A DNA stretch of 64,000 bases from Candidatus Enterocloster excrementipullorum (GTDB lineage: Bacteria; Bacillota; Clostridia; Lachnospirales; Lachnospiraceae), in NCBI GenBank assembly GCA_019119575.1, contig DWWT01000002.1:124001-188000 (forward strand), written 5' to 3'. Made by a program: the position numbers and the translations under genes. The first letter of the stretch is position 1. Every line of letters starts with the position of its first letter. A model generated the notes under the pieces. That model worked only from the letters and a program-made list of their open reading frames with translations, was not told where the DNA came from and did no database searches. Below, in pieces: positions 34,535 through 43,588 of the stretch.

Positions 34535-35143
34535 CTATCTTATATTGAGGAAATTTTTCAGAATTGCAAGTCCGGTGCTCCCGCTCTTTTCCGGGTGGAA
34601 CTGGCAGGCAAAGAGATTGCCCCGCTCTACCGCAGCGTGGATGGGAACTCCGTATTCCGTGGAGGCAGCCACGATGTCCGCATCCCCTGCTTTCAGATAG
34701 TAGGAGTGGACAAAATACACATACGCCCCCTGTTCGATGCCTGCAAACAGCCGGGACTTAGGGTTAATCGTCAGGGAGTTCCAGCCCATATGCGGAATCT
34801 TTAAGCCCGGTCCCGGCGGAATCCGGAAGATTTTCCCCGGAAGAATCCCCAGGCCCTTCACCCCCGGGCTTTCCTCGCTCTCCTCAAATAAAAGCTGCTG
34901 TCCCAGGCAGATTCCAAGAAGGGGAATTTCCCTTTGGACCGCCTGCCGGATGGTTTCCGGCAGTTCGTACTGCGTCAGAAGCCGCATCGCATCCCCGAAG
35001 GCTCCCACGCCGGGCAGAATCACCTTGTCCGCGCGCAAAATCTCTTCCCGGTCTCTGGTGATGACCGGCGTCTCTCCCAGATACTGCAGCGCTTTTTCCA
35101 CACTGCCTAAATTTCCTGCATCGTAATCAATAATCGCTATCAT
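34535..35143 (-). CDS. hisH: Imidazole glycerol phosphate synthase subunit HisH
   Basis: A 202-residue class I glutamine amidotransferase. Catalytic Cys is in [13 protein letters not shown], and the His/Glu pair in [10 protein letters not shown] near the C-terminus. The N-terminal [19 protein letters not shown] and oxyanion [10 protein letters not shown] segments are normal. It supplies ammonia to HisF, encoded next, 10 bases downstream. Confidence 0.98.
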   Translation of the reverse strand: MIAIIDYDAGNLGSVEKALQYLGETPVITRDREEILRADKVILPGVGAFGDAMRLLTQYELPETIRQAVQREIPLLGICLGQQLLFEESEESPGVKGLGILPGKIFRIPPGPGLKIPHMGWNSLTINPKSRLFAGIEQGAYVYFVHSYYLKAGDADIVAASTEYGVPIHAAVERGNLFACQFHPEKSGSTGLAILKNFLNIR

Positions 35144-35229
35144 ACTGTCTCTCCTGCTTTGGCTGCCGAATTGTTACAGGTATTTTATCATGGCGGGGAA
35201 AATGGGGCAACTCTTTTTCCCTCGCCCGT

Positions 35230-35913
35230 TCATTCTCCCGCCCTCTCCGCCGCGAGGCAGCGGACAAATTCCAGGGAATCCATGCAGATTCCCGCTCCTT
35301 TTTCCCCAATTTCCTTTGGAATCTGGCAGATACCCTTGTTGACCCGGCAGAGAAATGCTTTTTTGTTGAAATAAGCCGTCTTCTCAAAGGGCCAGCGCAT
35401 CACGGTCGGGGTGCGGAATCCCTCTCCCAGCTCCAGAATCAGGAGACTGCGGTTTAATGTGGCGGCCTGCCATTTTTTATACGCTTCCCAGGAAGGCAGA
35501 TATCCCTCCTCAATGTAAGGATTGGCCTCAATGGTATTTCCCGTGAGAGGCGCACCGCAATGGGGGCAGATCTCATCCGGCACCTCCCCCTCCTCCCAGA
35601 TATCCTTGGTGCAGGCCTTCGAGCACTGACGCCAGTGGACATTTCCGCAGGGAGCGGTAATCCGGCTCTTATCAAGGCCCGCCTCCCACACAGCTCCGTC
35701 CATGGCTGTGGTGACTATATAGTAATCCTTTCCCGCAAGCAGGCGGACCAGGCTCGCATAAGCCTCTCTGCGCGCGCTCTGTCCGGGGTCGTCCAGACGG
35801 CACCCCCGCAGATCTCCCCCGTCCGGCTTCATCTGCCACTCTTCCCCCAGACCCACCAGGATTTTCTCTGACTGGGACAGCTTTTCTCCAATTTCCCGGA
35901 TCTCCATTTTCAA
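35230..35913 (-). CDS. SIR2-like (sirtuin-type) protein, degenerate
   Basis: The TTG at 35913 has GGAGG exactly 7 bases upstream, while the first ATG (35907) is 13 away, so TTG is preferred; the product is 227 residues. The zinc-ribbon part is visible (WRQCSKACTKDIWEEGEVPDEICPHCGAPL, four Cys). YYIVTTAMDGAVWEAGL sits where sirtuins have TQNID. The usual GAGIS cofactor loop reads VGLGEEW and the catalytic His is not clear, so NAD-dependent deacylation is doubtful. Related short proteins are common in gut Firmicutes. Confidence 0.7.
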   Translation of the reverse strand: MKMEIREIGEKLSQSEKILVGLGEEWQMKPDGGDLRGCRLDDPGQSARREAYASLVRLLAGKDYYIVTTAMDGAVWEAGLDKSRITAPCGNVHWRQCSKACTKDIWEEGEVPDEICPHCGAPLTGNTIEANPYIEEGYLPSWEAYKKWQAATLNRSLLILELGEGFRTPTVMRWPFEKTAYFNKKAFLCRVNKGICQIPKEIGEKGAGICMDSLEFVRCLAAERAGE

Positions 35914-36053
35914 TCTTATTCCTCCGTTTTTCCGTCCGGACCGGCTGTCCGCAGTGAATCCCTTTCCAGACAGCCGAGTCGTGACGCTATCTCTACTATA
36001 GCACAGGACGCCCAAACAGCCAATTGCATTTTTCTTAAAACTGGATTAGAATG

Positions 36054-36146
36054 GTAACAGTTTAGACGGCGGGCAGGCAGGGGGCGAGTCAGACGTCAAG
36101 CTTGCTTGTAAGCCTGATTCGCCCCCAGTCCGCCCGCCGTCTAAAT
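36054..36146. repeat. Dispersed palindromic element, copy 1
   Basis: TTTAGACGGCGGGC (36061-36074) and GCCCGCCGTCTAAA (36132-36145) are perfect inverted ends. A second pair, GGGGGCGA-g-TCAG and CTGA-t-TCGCCCCC, lies inside. The left flank GTAACAG (36054-36060) matches copy 2 at 43442. No T run follows, so it is not a simple terminator. Confidence 0.75.
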
Positions 36147-36191
36147 GATTGCAAATCGATTGTAAATTTCGAGAAAGGTGTGCAGCGCATA

Positions 36192-37976
36192 ATGAAATCT
36201 TCAGAAGATTTAAGACGGCTTTTAGAGTCCATTGACAGAAGAAGCTACCCCGCCTACAAATCGGCCCAGGGAGCTTATGATTTTTCAGATTATACCTTAT
36301 CCATTGACCATGTGCAGGGCGATCCTTTTGCCTCCCCTTCCAAGCTCAGCATCCTGGTGCCGCATTCCCGGGCCGGCTACCCGGCAGCTTTATTTGACAA
36401 GACCCACAAGAAACGCGCCCTGGAGGACTATCTGGTGCGCCAGTTCCACCAGGAAATCGCCCGTTTTAATTTCAAGGCCAAGGGTTCGGGCAAGAGCGGC
36501 CTGATCGCCATCAGCCATCCGGGCCCGGAAATTTTGACCCGGACCGCCTGCCAGATCACCTCCAAGGGAATTGTAGCCCGATTCGAGGTGGGATTCCCGG
36601 CCAATGGGCGGACCATCAATTCCGGGGAGCTGATAAAGATTCTCTTTGACTTTCTGCCCAGGTGCGCGCGCCAGGTATTTTTCTATAAAAGCCGGCCCGC
36701 GGGGGAGGTCGCGGCCGTGGCGGATTTGGCCGAGGACCAGTATTTCATCCGCCAGGAATTAAAGCGCCTGGGCCTTGTCTCCTTTGTGGCGGACGGCTCC
36801 ATTCTCCCCCGGGAAAGCGGGGTGTCCAGCAGACCCATGAAAGGGGGCGTCTCCTTTGTGTCCCCCAAGTCTCTCCAGGTAACCATGGAGCTGCCCCACA
36901 GGGGAACGATCACCGGTATGGGGCTGCGCCAGGGAATCACCCTGATCGTGGGCGGCGGCTACCACGGAAAATCCACCCTCTTAAAGGCCCTAGAGACCGG
37001 TGTCTACGACCATATCGCAGGAGATGGACGGGAGTACGTGATTACCGACGCGTCGGCCATGAAGCTGCGGGCTGAGGACGGGCGCAGCGTGCGGAATGTG
37101 GACATCTCCATGTTCATCAATGATCTGCCGAATAAAAAGGATACCCGCTGCTTCTCCACAGAGGACGCCAGCGGCAGCACCTCCCAGGCAGCCGCCGTGG
37201 TGGAGGGCATTGAGAGCGGCAGCAAAGTCTTCCTCATCGACGAGGATACTTCCGCCACCAACTTTATGGTGCGGGATGATCTGATGCAGAAAATCATAAG
37301 CCGCAGCCAGGAACCCATCACCCCCTTCATCGAGCGTGCAAGAGACCTCTATGAAAAGGCCGGGATTTCCACCATTATGGTGGCGGGCAGTTCCGGAGCC
37401 TATTTTTACATCGCCGATACCATTATCCAGATGGACTGCTATGTGCCCAGGGATATCACAGCCTCCACAAAGGAGTTCTGCGCCGGATACGGGGCGGAGC
37501 CCATCGGGCAGGCGCCGGGCTTTAAACTGCCGGCGGCCGGAAGAAGGCTGATGACGGGCCGGACGGGAAAATCCGCTGCCCAGGCCGGCGGCGGACGCGG
37601 TTCTGATGGCGGACGCAATTTTGACAGCGGACGCGGCTTTGACGGAGGACGGGGCGGACGCCGGGACGACCGCATCAAGACAAAGACCTTTGGAAAGGAT
37701 TCCCTCCAGGTGGGGAAAGAAACGGTGGATCTGCGCTTTGTGGAGCAGCTCATCGACTCCGAGCAGACGAATGCCCTGGCTCAGATGCTGCGCTTCTGCG
37801 TGGAAAAGCAGTATTTTGAGCGGTACAGCCTGACGGAGGCCGTCTCCCTGGTGATAAAGGAGATGGCCTCCGGCGGCGGGCTTTCGGCTGTCAGCGATTC
37901 CTCCTACGCGGCCATGGGGCTCGCTATGCCCCGGGTGCAGGAGATTTACTGCTGCTTTAACCGGTATCGGGGGTAG
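36192..37976 (+). CDS. PF09818/COG3044-type ABC-class ATPase with RGG-rich segment
   Basis: From ATG 36192 (GAAAGG upstream) the protein is 594 residues. It has the Walker A GGGYHGKSTLLKAL near residue 254, a signature-like SGSTSQAAAVVEG and the Walker B VFLIDEDTSATNFM near 345, matching the predicted ABC-class ATPase family. No membrane segments are present, so it is cytoplasmic. Near residues 455-497 a linker of Gly, Arg and Asp (GGRGSDGG, SGRGFDGGRGGRRDD) resembles RGG boxes of RNA-binding proteins. Function unknown; nucleic acid binding is inferred only from the linker. The upstream palindrome ends 46 bases before the start. Confidence 0.85.
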   Translation: MKSSEDLRRLLESIDRRSYPAYKSAQGAYDFSDYTLSIDHVQGDPFASPSKLSILVPHSRAGYPAALFDKTHKKRALEDYLVRQFHQEIARFNFKAKGSGKSGLIAISHPGPEILTRTACQITSKGIVARFEVGFPANGRTINSGELIKILFDFLPRCARQVFFYKSRPAGEVAAVADLAEDQYFIRQELKRLGLVSFVADGSILPRESGVSSRPMKGGVSFVSPKSLQVTMELPHRGTITGMGLRQGITLIVGGGYHGKSTLLKALETGVYDHIAGDGREYVITDASAMKLRAEDGRSVRNVDISMFINDLPNKKDTRCFSTEDASGSTSQAAAVVEGIESGSKVFLIDEDTSATNFMVRDDLMQKIISRSQEPITPFIERARDLYEKAGISTIMVAGSSGAYFYIADTIIQMDCYVPRDITASTKEFCAGYGAEPIGQAPGFKLPAAGRRLMTGRTGKSAAQAGGGRGSDGGRNFDSGRGFDGGRGGRRDDRIKTKTFGKDSLQVGKETVDLRFVEQLIDSEQTNALAQMLRFCVEKQYFERYSLTEAVSLVIKEMASGGGLSAVSDSSYAAMGLAMPRVQEIYCCFNRYRG

Positions 37977-37986
37977 AGTGTATTCT

Positions 37987-39188
37987 CTAAAGGGCAAACA
38001 GGTCAAAAAACCCGAGAAACGCCAGGACTGCTCCGCTTAAAAGAGCGGTTACAGCCACTGCAATCAGCTGGTTCGACATTTTATCCTGGGCCTCCTGGTC
38101 CGGGCAGCCGGCCAGCATCATGGCGCCGCCGGTGGAGAAGGGCGACAGGGAGGAGAGCATGGAACCGGCGGTCATGCAGACAATGATTGCCCCCGGATTA
38201 ATGCCCGTAGCCTGGCTCAACGGCAGGGCGATAGGGAAGAGCAGCGGAAATACGACGCCTGTGCCGGAGCAGAAAAACGACATGCAGCCGGCCACCACCA
38301 AAAACATGGGCTTTAAAAGCACGTCCGGAATATTTCCGCTCATCACATGCGCCAGCGCGTCCACCAGTCCGGCATTTTGGGCAACGCTCATCATCATGGT
38401 AAAGCCGGAGATCATGAGCACGGTGTTTACAGGGAGCGCCTTTACGGCCTTATCTGCGGGCCCCACCTTCATCAGCATGGCAATAATTGCGCCGAATGTC
38501 ATCACGATCTGCGGCTGGCCAATGGCCGAAAGGGTCTGGCAAATCTCTGACTCCGGAAACAGCATGCCCAGGGTCACGCACACCACGATCACGGCTGAGC
38601 AGGTAATCAAAAGGCGGAAGGTCTTTTTTTGTACGGGTTCAAAGTCCTTGGGCCGGTCCACATGCATTTTCTTTGCCTTGTATGATTTGGTGGCAATAAA
38701 GATCACAAAAACAATCAGGATATTCATCGCCAGCCGGGAGAGGAATACCCCCATGGAATACCGGACTGCGCGCTCCGGCATTTGTCCTGCATTTGCAATC
38801 AGATTCTGGATTACAATCCCAGACTGGCCGGTCCAGGGGTTGTTGATTCCTACCACGGTCCCGGCATTTGCCGCCATAGCGGATGCCAGGGCGGGAATCC
38901 CGGCGGCCCTTGCCAGCGGGAATGCCAAAATTCCCACAATGGTGGCTCCCGGCATGCCTGCTCCCAGAGCTCCGATGACAAATCCCATCAAAAAAATAAT
39001 CCATGGAATCAGCGCGGCCCGGCCATTAATCAGATAGAGCATTTTTCCTCCCAGGGCCTCTATGGTTCCATTTTGCACCGCAAAATTGAAAAACAGGCCG
39101 CCACAAGTCCCGTATTCATCTTGAATACATAGCCGATGATGCTCGACGCCACAATGGCTGTCACACATAACCCTAATTCTACTGTCAT
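37987..39188 (-). pseudogene. MatC/SLC13-type dicarboxylate carrier with homopolymer frameshift
   Basis: A good start (AGGAGGG, ATG 39188) reads MTVELGLCVTAIVASSIIGYVFKMNTGLVAACF and then shifts at 39089-39093, where five T (minus strand) stand where six are needed to continue FNFAVQNGTIEALGGKM. The rest is a complete multi-helix carrier (about 12 segments) matching the MatC N-terminal domain family of malonate/C4-dicarboxylate carriers. Everything else is intact, so this could be a recent mutation, phase variation, slippage or a sequencing error. Confidence 0.8.
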
Positions 39189-39387
39189 ACCTATATCCCT
39201 CCTAGTGTTTTGAAACGGTTATTTTCATGTTAAATCCATTTATGTGCTCTGTCTATTTTCGTTTTTTATATCACTATTCAGGATTATTTATGGTTTTTTT
39301 GTATATAATGCATGAAATTGAATAAGAGAAATTAGATGGGGCTGCGTAGAAGGGATAAGAAGGGAGGCCTTCTCCAAAAAAACGAAA

Positions 39388-39414
39388 CAGGGAGATAATT
39401 TGCTTATCTCCCTG
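39388..39414 (-). terminator. Terminator downstream of the vapC relic
   Basis: CAGGGAGATAA (39388-39398) and TTATCTCCCTG (39404-39414) pair perfectly; leftward the transcript reads UUUCGUUUUUU. Confidence 0.8.
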
Positions 39415-39497
39415 AAAATTAACGGTTCGCACTTTAAGCTGCGAAGCACTTAAATTAAAATGATTTGCAAGAAGTTTTTCTTTTCCGTAAAATCTCC

Positions 39498-39642
39498 TAT
39501 ACTCCAAAATTGTGATTGGTGACAGAAAAAGAGTCGGGGCAATGCGTTTTTTCTCTATTGACTGACTTTTCTCAACTCCATGCATGAGTTCTCCATAGGT
39601 AATCGCATAAATACAGATATTCGTATCCAGCATATATTTCAC
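39498..39642 (-). pseudogene. VapC-type PIN toxin relic
   Basis: From GTG 39642 the frame reads MKYMLDTNICIYAI, then ITYGELMHGVEKSQSIEKKRIAPTLFLSPITILEY. Typical VapC proteins have about 25 residues between these two parts and about 70 more afterwards, with the other PIN acidic residues; both are missing here. The open frame continues to 39274 with unrelated residues and through a terminator, so that tail is not real protein. The toxin is inactive. Confidence 0.75.
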
Positions 39643-39668
39643 AGCTTCTCATGCTCCTGACCGGGCGG
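39639..39668 (-). pseudogene. VapB-type antitoxin 3' tail
   Basis: PPGQEHEKL and a TGA that overlaps the vapC GTG by 4 bases (GTGA), as in intact vapBC operons. An in-frame stop lies directly before, and no more of the antitoxin is found. Confidence 0.5.
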
Positions 39669-39730
39669 CTATTTTTATTATCTTACAGTTTTGATTCCGC
39701 AGATTATATAGAAATCATCTCTGTCGTTTC

Positions 39731-39828
39731 GACAATAACACATTAATTTTGAGTAAAATGATGTGTTTCTGTTGCCCCTGTTCTTGACATTTGCACATTA
39801 CTTTCATATAATATAATGTGTTATTGTC
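39731..39828 (+). promoter_or_regulatory. AbiE promoter with 15-bp inverted operator repeats
   Basis: GACAATAACACATTA (39731-39745) and TAATGTGTTATTGTC (39814-39828) are perfect inverted copies. Between them is a consensus promoter: TTGACA (39784-39789), 17 bases, TATAAT (39807-39812), with a further CACATTA in the spacer (39794-39800). AbiEi antitoxins are known to autoregulate by binding inverted repeats upstream of their operon. Confidence 0.8.
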
Positions 39829-39843
39829 AAAAGAGAGGAGAGG

Positions 39844-40446
39844 ATGGTTTCCATGACAGACAATGAACGGATCAAAATACTTCTGGAATCATCGCCAAAT
39901 GGAACCATTACCACAGAACAAGTGACTTCTGCTGGTCTGCACCGCAGTATTTTACAGAAACTTGTAGATAGCGGCGAGATTTACCGCTTTGGGCGTGGTT
40001 TGTATATACGCAGCAATGCATGGGAAGACGATTTTTACCTATTGCAGCTCAAATATAGGCGTGGGATTTATTCACACGATACAGCGTTATATCTGCATGG
40101 TTATTCTGACCGAACCCCGGCGCAGTATACTGTGACATTTCCAAAAGGCTATAATTCACGCTCTTTGAAAGAGGAAAACATTATTGTCAAGCGTGCCGTA
40201 CCAGATAATTATTCGCTGGGTGTTACGGAATTGCTGTCTCCCTGTGGCAATCCGCTCCGTGTCTATGACCTTGAAAAGACACTATGCGATATTCTCCGTG
40301 GCAGCGGCAGTGACATCCAGATCGTGAGCGCAGCGATGAAGAAGTACGCAGTTTCAAAAGGGAAGGATATTCACAAACTGATGAAATACGCAGAGCAGCT
40401 TCGTGTGAAACCCAAGGTGTTTCGATATATGGAGATACTATTATGA
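39844..40446 (+). CDS. abiEi: AbiEi antitoxin (type IV toxin-antitoxin)
   Basis: A 200-residue AbiEi-family antitoxin. The N-terminal winged helix (TITTEQVTSAGLHRSILQKLVDSGEIYRFGRGLYIRS) binds the operator, and the C-terminal domain (YSHDTALYLHGYSDRTPAQYTVTFPKGYN...VYDLEKTLCDILR) counteracts the toxin without direct contact, as known for type IV pairs. ATG 39844 is used; ATG 39853 is also possible. The 3' end overlaps abiEii by 4 bases. The region is more AT-rich than its neighbours, which suggests horizontal acquisition. Confidence 0.93.
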   Translation: MVSMTDNERIKILLESSPNGTITTEQVTSAGLHRSILQKLVDSGEIYRFGRGLYIRSNAWEDDFYLLQLKYRRGIYSHDTALYLHGYSDRTPAQYTVTFPKGYNSRSLKEENIIVKRAVPDNYSLGVTELLSPCGNPLRVYDLEKTLCDILRGSGSDIQIVSAAMKKYAVSKGKDIHKLMKYAEQLRVKPKVFRYMEILL

Positions 40447-41294
40447 TTACAAAAAATCCAATGCAGCTAAAGGCTTTCATCAAAAAGAAAGCGGCGGAGA
40501 AAAACATTTCTGCTCAGTTGGTCATGCAAAACTATATGTTAGAGAGATTACTGGAACGAATCTCACTCTCAGCGTATAAGCGCAATTTTATTTTGAAAGG
40601 CGGTTTCCTCATTTCCGCAATCGTTGGTCTGGATACGCGGGCAACAATGGATTTAGACGCTACAATCAAAGGTTTTACACTGACACATGAATCCATTCAG
40701 GAAATTTTTGAGGAAATCTGCGCTGTAGAGGTTCCCGATGATGTACTCTTCGAGTTAAGAGAGATTTCAGACATCCGCGAAGGGGACGATTATCCGGGGA
40801 TTCGTGTTTCGCTGAATGCAAATTACCCGCCGATCCGCGTTCCTTTAACGGTTGATGTGACTACCGGAGACATTATCACGCCACGAGAGATTGAATATAC
40901 TTTTTCTTTGCTGTTTGATGACCGCACTATCAGTATCCTTGCCTACAACCTTGAAACCGTATTGGCAGAAAAAATTGAAACAGTGCTGTCCCGCAGCATT
41001 GCCAATACCCGCCCGAGAGATTTTTATGACATACACATTCTGTATTCTTTGCGGGGCGCAGAATGTAATCCGGAAACACTGCTTCAAGCCCTGGAGCGTA
41101 CAGCAAATAAACGCGGCAGCCAAAAAGTTCTAAGACAATATCAAGACATTATTTCTGAAATCCGCTCCAGTGAACAGCTACGAGGCTTTTGGAAAAAATA
41201 TCAACGCGACTTTGATTATGCAAAAGACATTTCTTTTGATGATGCCTGTGATACGATTCAACATATCATGAACAGCATGTTGCAAAATAAATGA
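40443..41294 (+). CDS. abiEii: AbiEii/AbiGii nucleotidyltransferase toxin
   Basis: A 283-residue toxin of the DNA polymerase beta-like nucleotidyltransferase fold. The motif is GGFLISAIVGLDTRATMDLDATIKG near residues 57-80: a GG pair, then T-x-D-x-D. The conserved ETVLAEKIETVLSRSIANTRPRDFYDIHIL follows near 176. These toxins modify tRNA or other RNA acceptor ends and cause growth arrest or abortive phage infection. Overlap with abiEi (ATGA) gives coupled translation. It appears complete. Confidence 0.93.
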   Translation: MITKNPMQLKAFIKKKAAEKNISAQLVMQNYMLERLLERISLSAYKRNFILKGGFLISAIVGLDTRATMDLDATIKGFTLTHESIQEIFEEICAVEVPDDVLFELREISDIREGDDYPGIRVSLNANYPPIRVPLTVDVTTGDIITPREIEYTFSLLFDDRTISILAYNLETVLAEKIETVLSRSIANTRPRDFYDIHILYSLRGAECNPETLLQALERTANKRGSQKVLRQYQDIISEIRSSEQLRGFWKKYQRDFDYAKDISFDDACDTIQHIMNSMLQNK

Positions 41295-41407
41295 GGCAAT
41301 CTATGGGGCAGCGCTCCTTTTATCAACTAATTGAAGCGCCGGTTGACGAAGACAAATTTCCATTTGGCAGGGCCGATGTTGCTTTCAGGCAAGGGCGAAA
41401 TAGAAAA

Positions 41408-41791
41408 TCAAAGAGGGCTGCATTTAAAAGCAAAATTCCCCTCTCCAAAATCCATCAGATGCCGAAGATTCACGGTAATGTCCTTCTCTTCCCCTATTTT
41501 TAAAAGCCATTTCGCGCAGTTGTCTCCGCAGGTGGAGGCATTAAAAATCTGCTCCGGCATATGGTCGATTAACATCAGGGTCTTTACTACTCCGGAAAGG
41601 CTAAGCGGAGGGATTTTTCCTAGAACCGGGCTGTCGATGATGCCGCTGCCCAGTACGACGGACTTGTCCACGTCCGCAATCATTTCCCTGGAGAGCGGGT
41701 CCGTAATCCATTCATCCTCATACACATTTTTGAAATATACCGCCGTGTTGTAAATGGCTTCCGGCATATCGCCATAAAATATATTCAGCAT
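41408..41791 (-). pseudogene. DUF4869 protein, C-terminally truncated
   Basis: The 127-residue frame starts MLNIFYGDMPEAIYNTAVYFKNVYEDEWITDPLSREMIADVDKS and matches DUF4869 through FNASTCGDNCAKWLLKIGEEKDITVNLRHLMDFGEG, then ends in NFAFKCSPL. Relatives generally continue with about 20 more residues after DFG. The break lies about 110 bases from the abiEii stop, so it may mark an edge of the inserted module. It may still fold; the call as a broken gene is moderate. Confidence 0.6.
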
Positions 41792-41829
41792 TGAGCTCCT
41801 CCCCGCCGCACGATAGGAATGATTCTTCC

Positions 41830-42855
41830 TTAAAACGCCTTCCCCGCCAAAATCTCCTCATAATCCTTCAGGTTCTTCTCCAAAAGCGCCGGGGTGTCCA
41901 GGCCGTAGGGGCACTTGGATTTGCAGCGGCCGCAGTGGAGGCATTCCTTAATCTTCATCATCTTCTCCTGTGCCTCGGGGGTGAGCTGGGCAGCGGAGGG
42001 AGAACGGCGCAGGAGAAGGGACATCCGGGCACAGTTGTTGATCTCGATTCCCACCGGACAGGGCATGCAATAGCCGCAGCCCCGGCAGAAGTCCCCGGCC
42101 AGTTCCTTTTTGTCCGCTTCGATTAACGCCTTGATCTCATCGGTCATAGCAGGCGGATTCTTGATATAGGAGAGGAATTCCTCCAGCTCTGTCTGCCGCT
42201 GCACACCCCAAATAGGAAGCACATTGTCAAACTGCGCCTCAAAAGCATAGGCCGCCCGGGAATTGGTGATGAGGCCGCCGGACAGCGCTTTCATGGCGAT
42301 AAAGCCCATATCGGCTTTTTTGCACTTCTCCACCAGTTCCACATCCTTCTCGTCCGCCAGATAGCAGAAGGGGAACTGAAGTGTCTCATAGAGGCCGGAG
42401 TCAATGGCCTCGTGGGCCACAGCCAGCCGGTGATTGGTGATTCCGATATGGCGCACCATGCCCTGGGCCTTGGCCTCCTCCATGGCCTCATACAGCCCGC
42501 TTCCGTCGCCGGGCTTGGGACAGACCGCAGGATTGTGGAACTGGTAGATGTCGATATGATCCGTGCGCAGATTTTTCAGGGAAGTCTCCAGCTCCTTTTT
42601 GAGCGCCTCCCCGGTCGATGCGCCGGTTTTTGTCGCTATGTATACTTTGTCCCGGATTCCCTCCAGGGCTTCTCCCAGCTTTTCCTCACTGTCCGTATAG
42701 TACCGGGCCGTGTCAAAAAAGGTAATTCCCCCCTCAAAGGCACGGCGGACCAGCTGCACCGCCTCCTCCATGGAAACCCGCTGCATGGGCAATGCGCCGA
42801 ATCCATTTTTATTTACCACTATTCCTGTGCTTCCCAGCCTTACATCCGTTGTCAT
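41830..42855 (-). CDS. Aldo-keto reductase with C-terminal 4Fe-4S domain
   Basis: From ATG 42855 (AGGAGG 9 bases upstream; the earlier ATG overlaps this site) the protein is 341 residues. An AKR barrel (GFGALPMQRVSMEEAVQLVRRAFEGGITFFDTARYY, catalytic Asp/Tyr in D-T-A-R-Y-Y) is followed by a ferredoxin-like tail with two Cys clusters: CRGCGYCMPCPVGIEIN and CLHCGRCKSKCPYGLDTP. These fused oxidoreductases occur in anaerobes; the substrate is unknown. Confidence 0.93.
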   Translation of the reverse strand: MTTDVRLGSTGIVVNKNGFGALPMQRVSMEEAVQLVRRAFEGGITFFDTARYYTDSEEKLGEALEGIRDKVYIATKTGASTGEALKKELETSLKNLRTDHIDIYQFHNPAVCPKPGDGSGLYEAMEEAKAQGMVRHIGITNHRLAVAHEAIDSGLYETLQFPFCYLADEKDVELVEKCKKADMGFIAMKALSGGLITNSRAAYAFEAQFDNVLPIWGVQRQTELEEFLSYIKNPPAMTDEIKALIEADKKELAGDFCRGCGYCMPCPVGIEINNCARMSLLLRRSPSAAQLTPEAQEKMMKIKECLHCGRCKSKCPYGLDTPALLEKNLKDYEEILAGKAF

Positions 42856-43003
42856 ACCTGTTTTCCTCCTCATCCCTTGTTTTTAAGCGCGCAGGCGCCC
42901 TGTCGGGCCAGATCCCTCCGTGCTTTCGGATAGCTCCATTTTAACATACAAACAGTCCGGGGCACAAGTGTCCCGGACTGCGGTTTTTCGATATCTAAAT
43001 CAT

Positions 43004-43234
43004 CTACGAATTTTCCGAAGCCAAAAGCTCCTTCAAATCCTCCATTGTCATCTCCCGCTCTTTCAGCATTTCACTCACTGCCTTAAACTGCTCCATCTGA
43101 ATCTGCTCGCACAGGTTCTTTTCCTTCTCCCGCATAGTCTTTAAACAGTCCTGGTATTGAGCGATGGCAGCCTGCACTTCTTCCAGTTCCGCCTGGAGCT
43201 TTTCCGCCGGCGATTTTCTCACTCCCCGCGCCAT
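43004..43234 (-). CDS. Small coiled-coil protein, unknown function
   Basis: ATG 43234 follows AAGGAGAG at good spacing and gives 76 residues; upstream residues in the same frame have no such support. The sequence SPAEKLQAELEEVQAAIAQYQDCLKTMREKEKNLCEQIQMEQFKAVSEMLKEREMTMEDLKELL is one long coiled coil with a short C-terminal helix. It resembles small helical proteins found on and near mobile elements, but no family is certain. Confidence 0.65.
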   Translation of the reverse strand: MARGVRKSPAEKLQAELEEVQAAIAQYQDCLKTMREKEKNLCEQIQMEQFKAVSEMLKEREMTMEDLKELLASENS

Positions 43235-43441
43235 ATGTTCTCTCCTTTCCCGCATTTTCCGGCACACCGCATATCCGTGGCCTCGGAGTGAATTTCCGCT
43301 GCCGCCTGGCCGGACGGTAATGGACTTCCAAATGCACTCCTGCAATAAGTATATGTGCCTTGTCCGGATTCCATTCCTAAAAAGCGGTCATCATGAATTA
43401 TCAACTTGTACATTTTTCCATCATAGAGTATACTAATGTAC

Positions 43442-43545
43442 TGTAACAGTTCAGACGGCGGGCATCCGATGCTTCTTGTCCGGCCTCTGGCCGGGCAAGA
43501 AGACTAGGTGCCCTTGGGGGTATACCCGCCGTCTGAACTGTTACA
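43442..43545. repeat. Dispersed palindromic element, copy 2
   Basis: Inverted ends (43442-43462 and 43525-43545) match over 21 bases: TGTAACAGTTCAGACGGCGGG and its reverse complement. Inside are GGGCA/TGCCC, CTTCTTG/CAAGAAG and CCGGCC/GGCCGG, so nearly the whole element folds into one hairpin. The outer arm is shared with copy 1; the inner sequence is different. Confidence 0.8.
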
Positions 43546-43588
43546 AGGTACTGATACGACCGTGTACGAAAAGGAGGCGTACTTTCCT

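Noticed and set aside
39274-39497. C-terminal extension of the vapC relic frame
   Set aside because: It passes through a clear terminator hairpin and has no resemblance to PIN proteins, so it is out-of-frame translation after a break.
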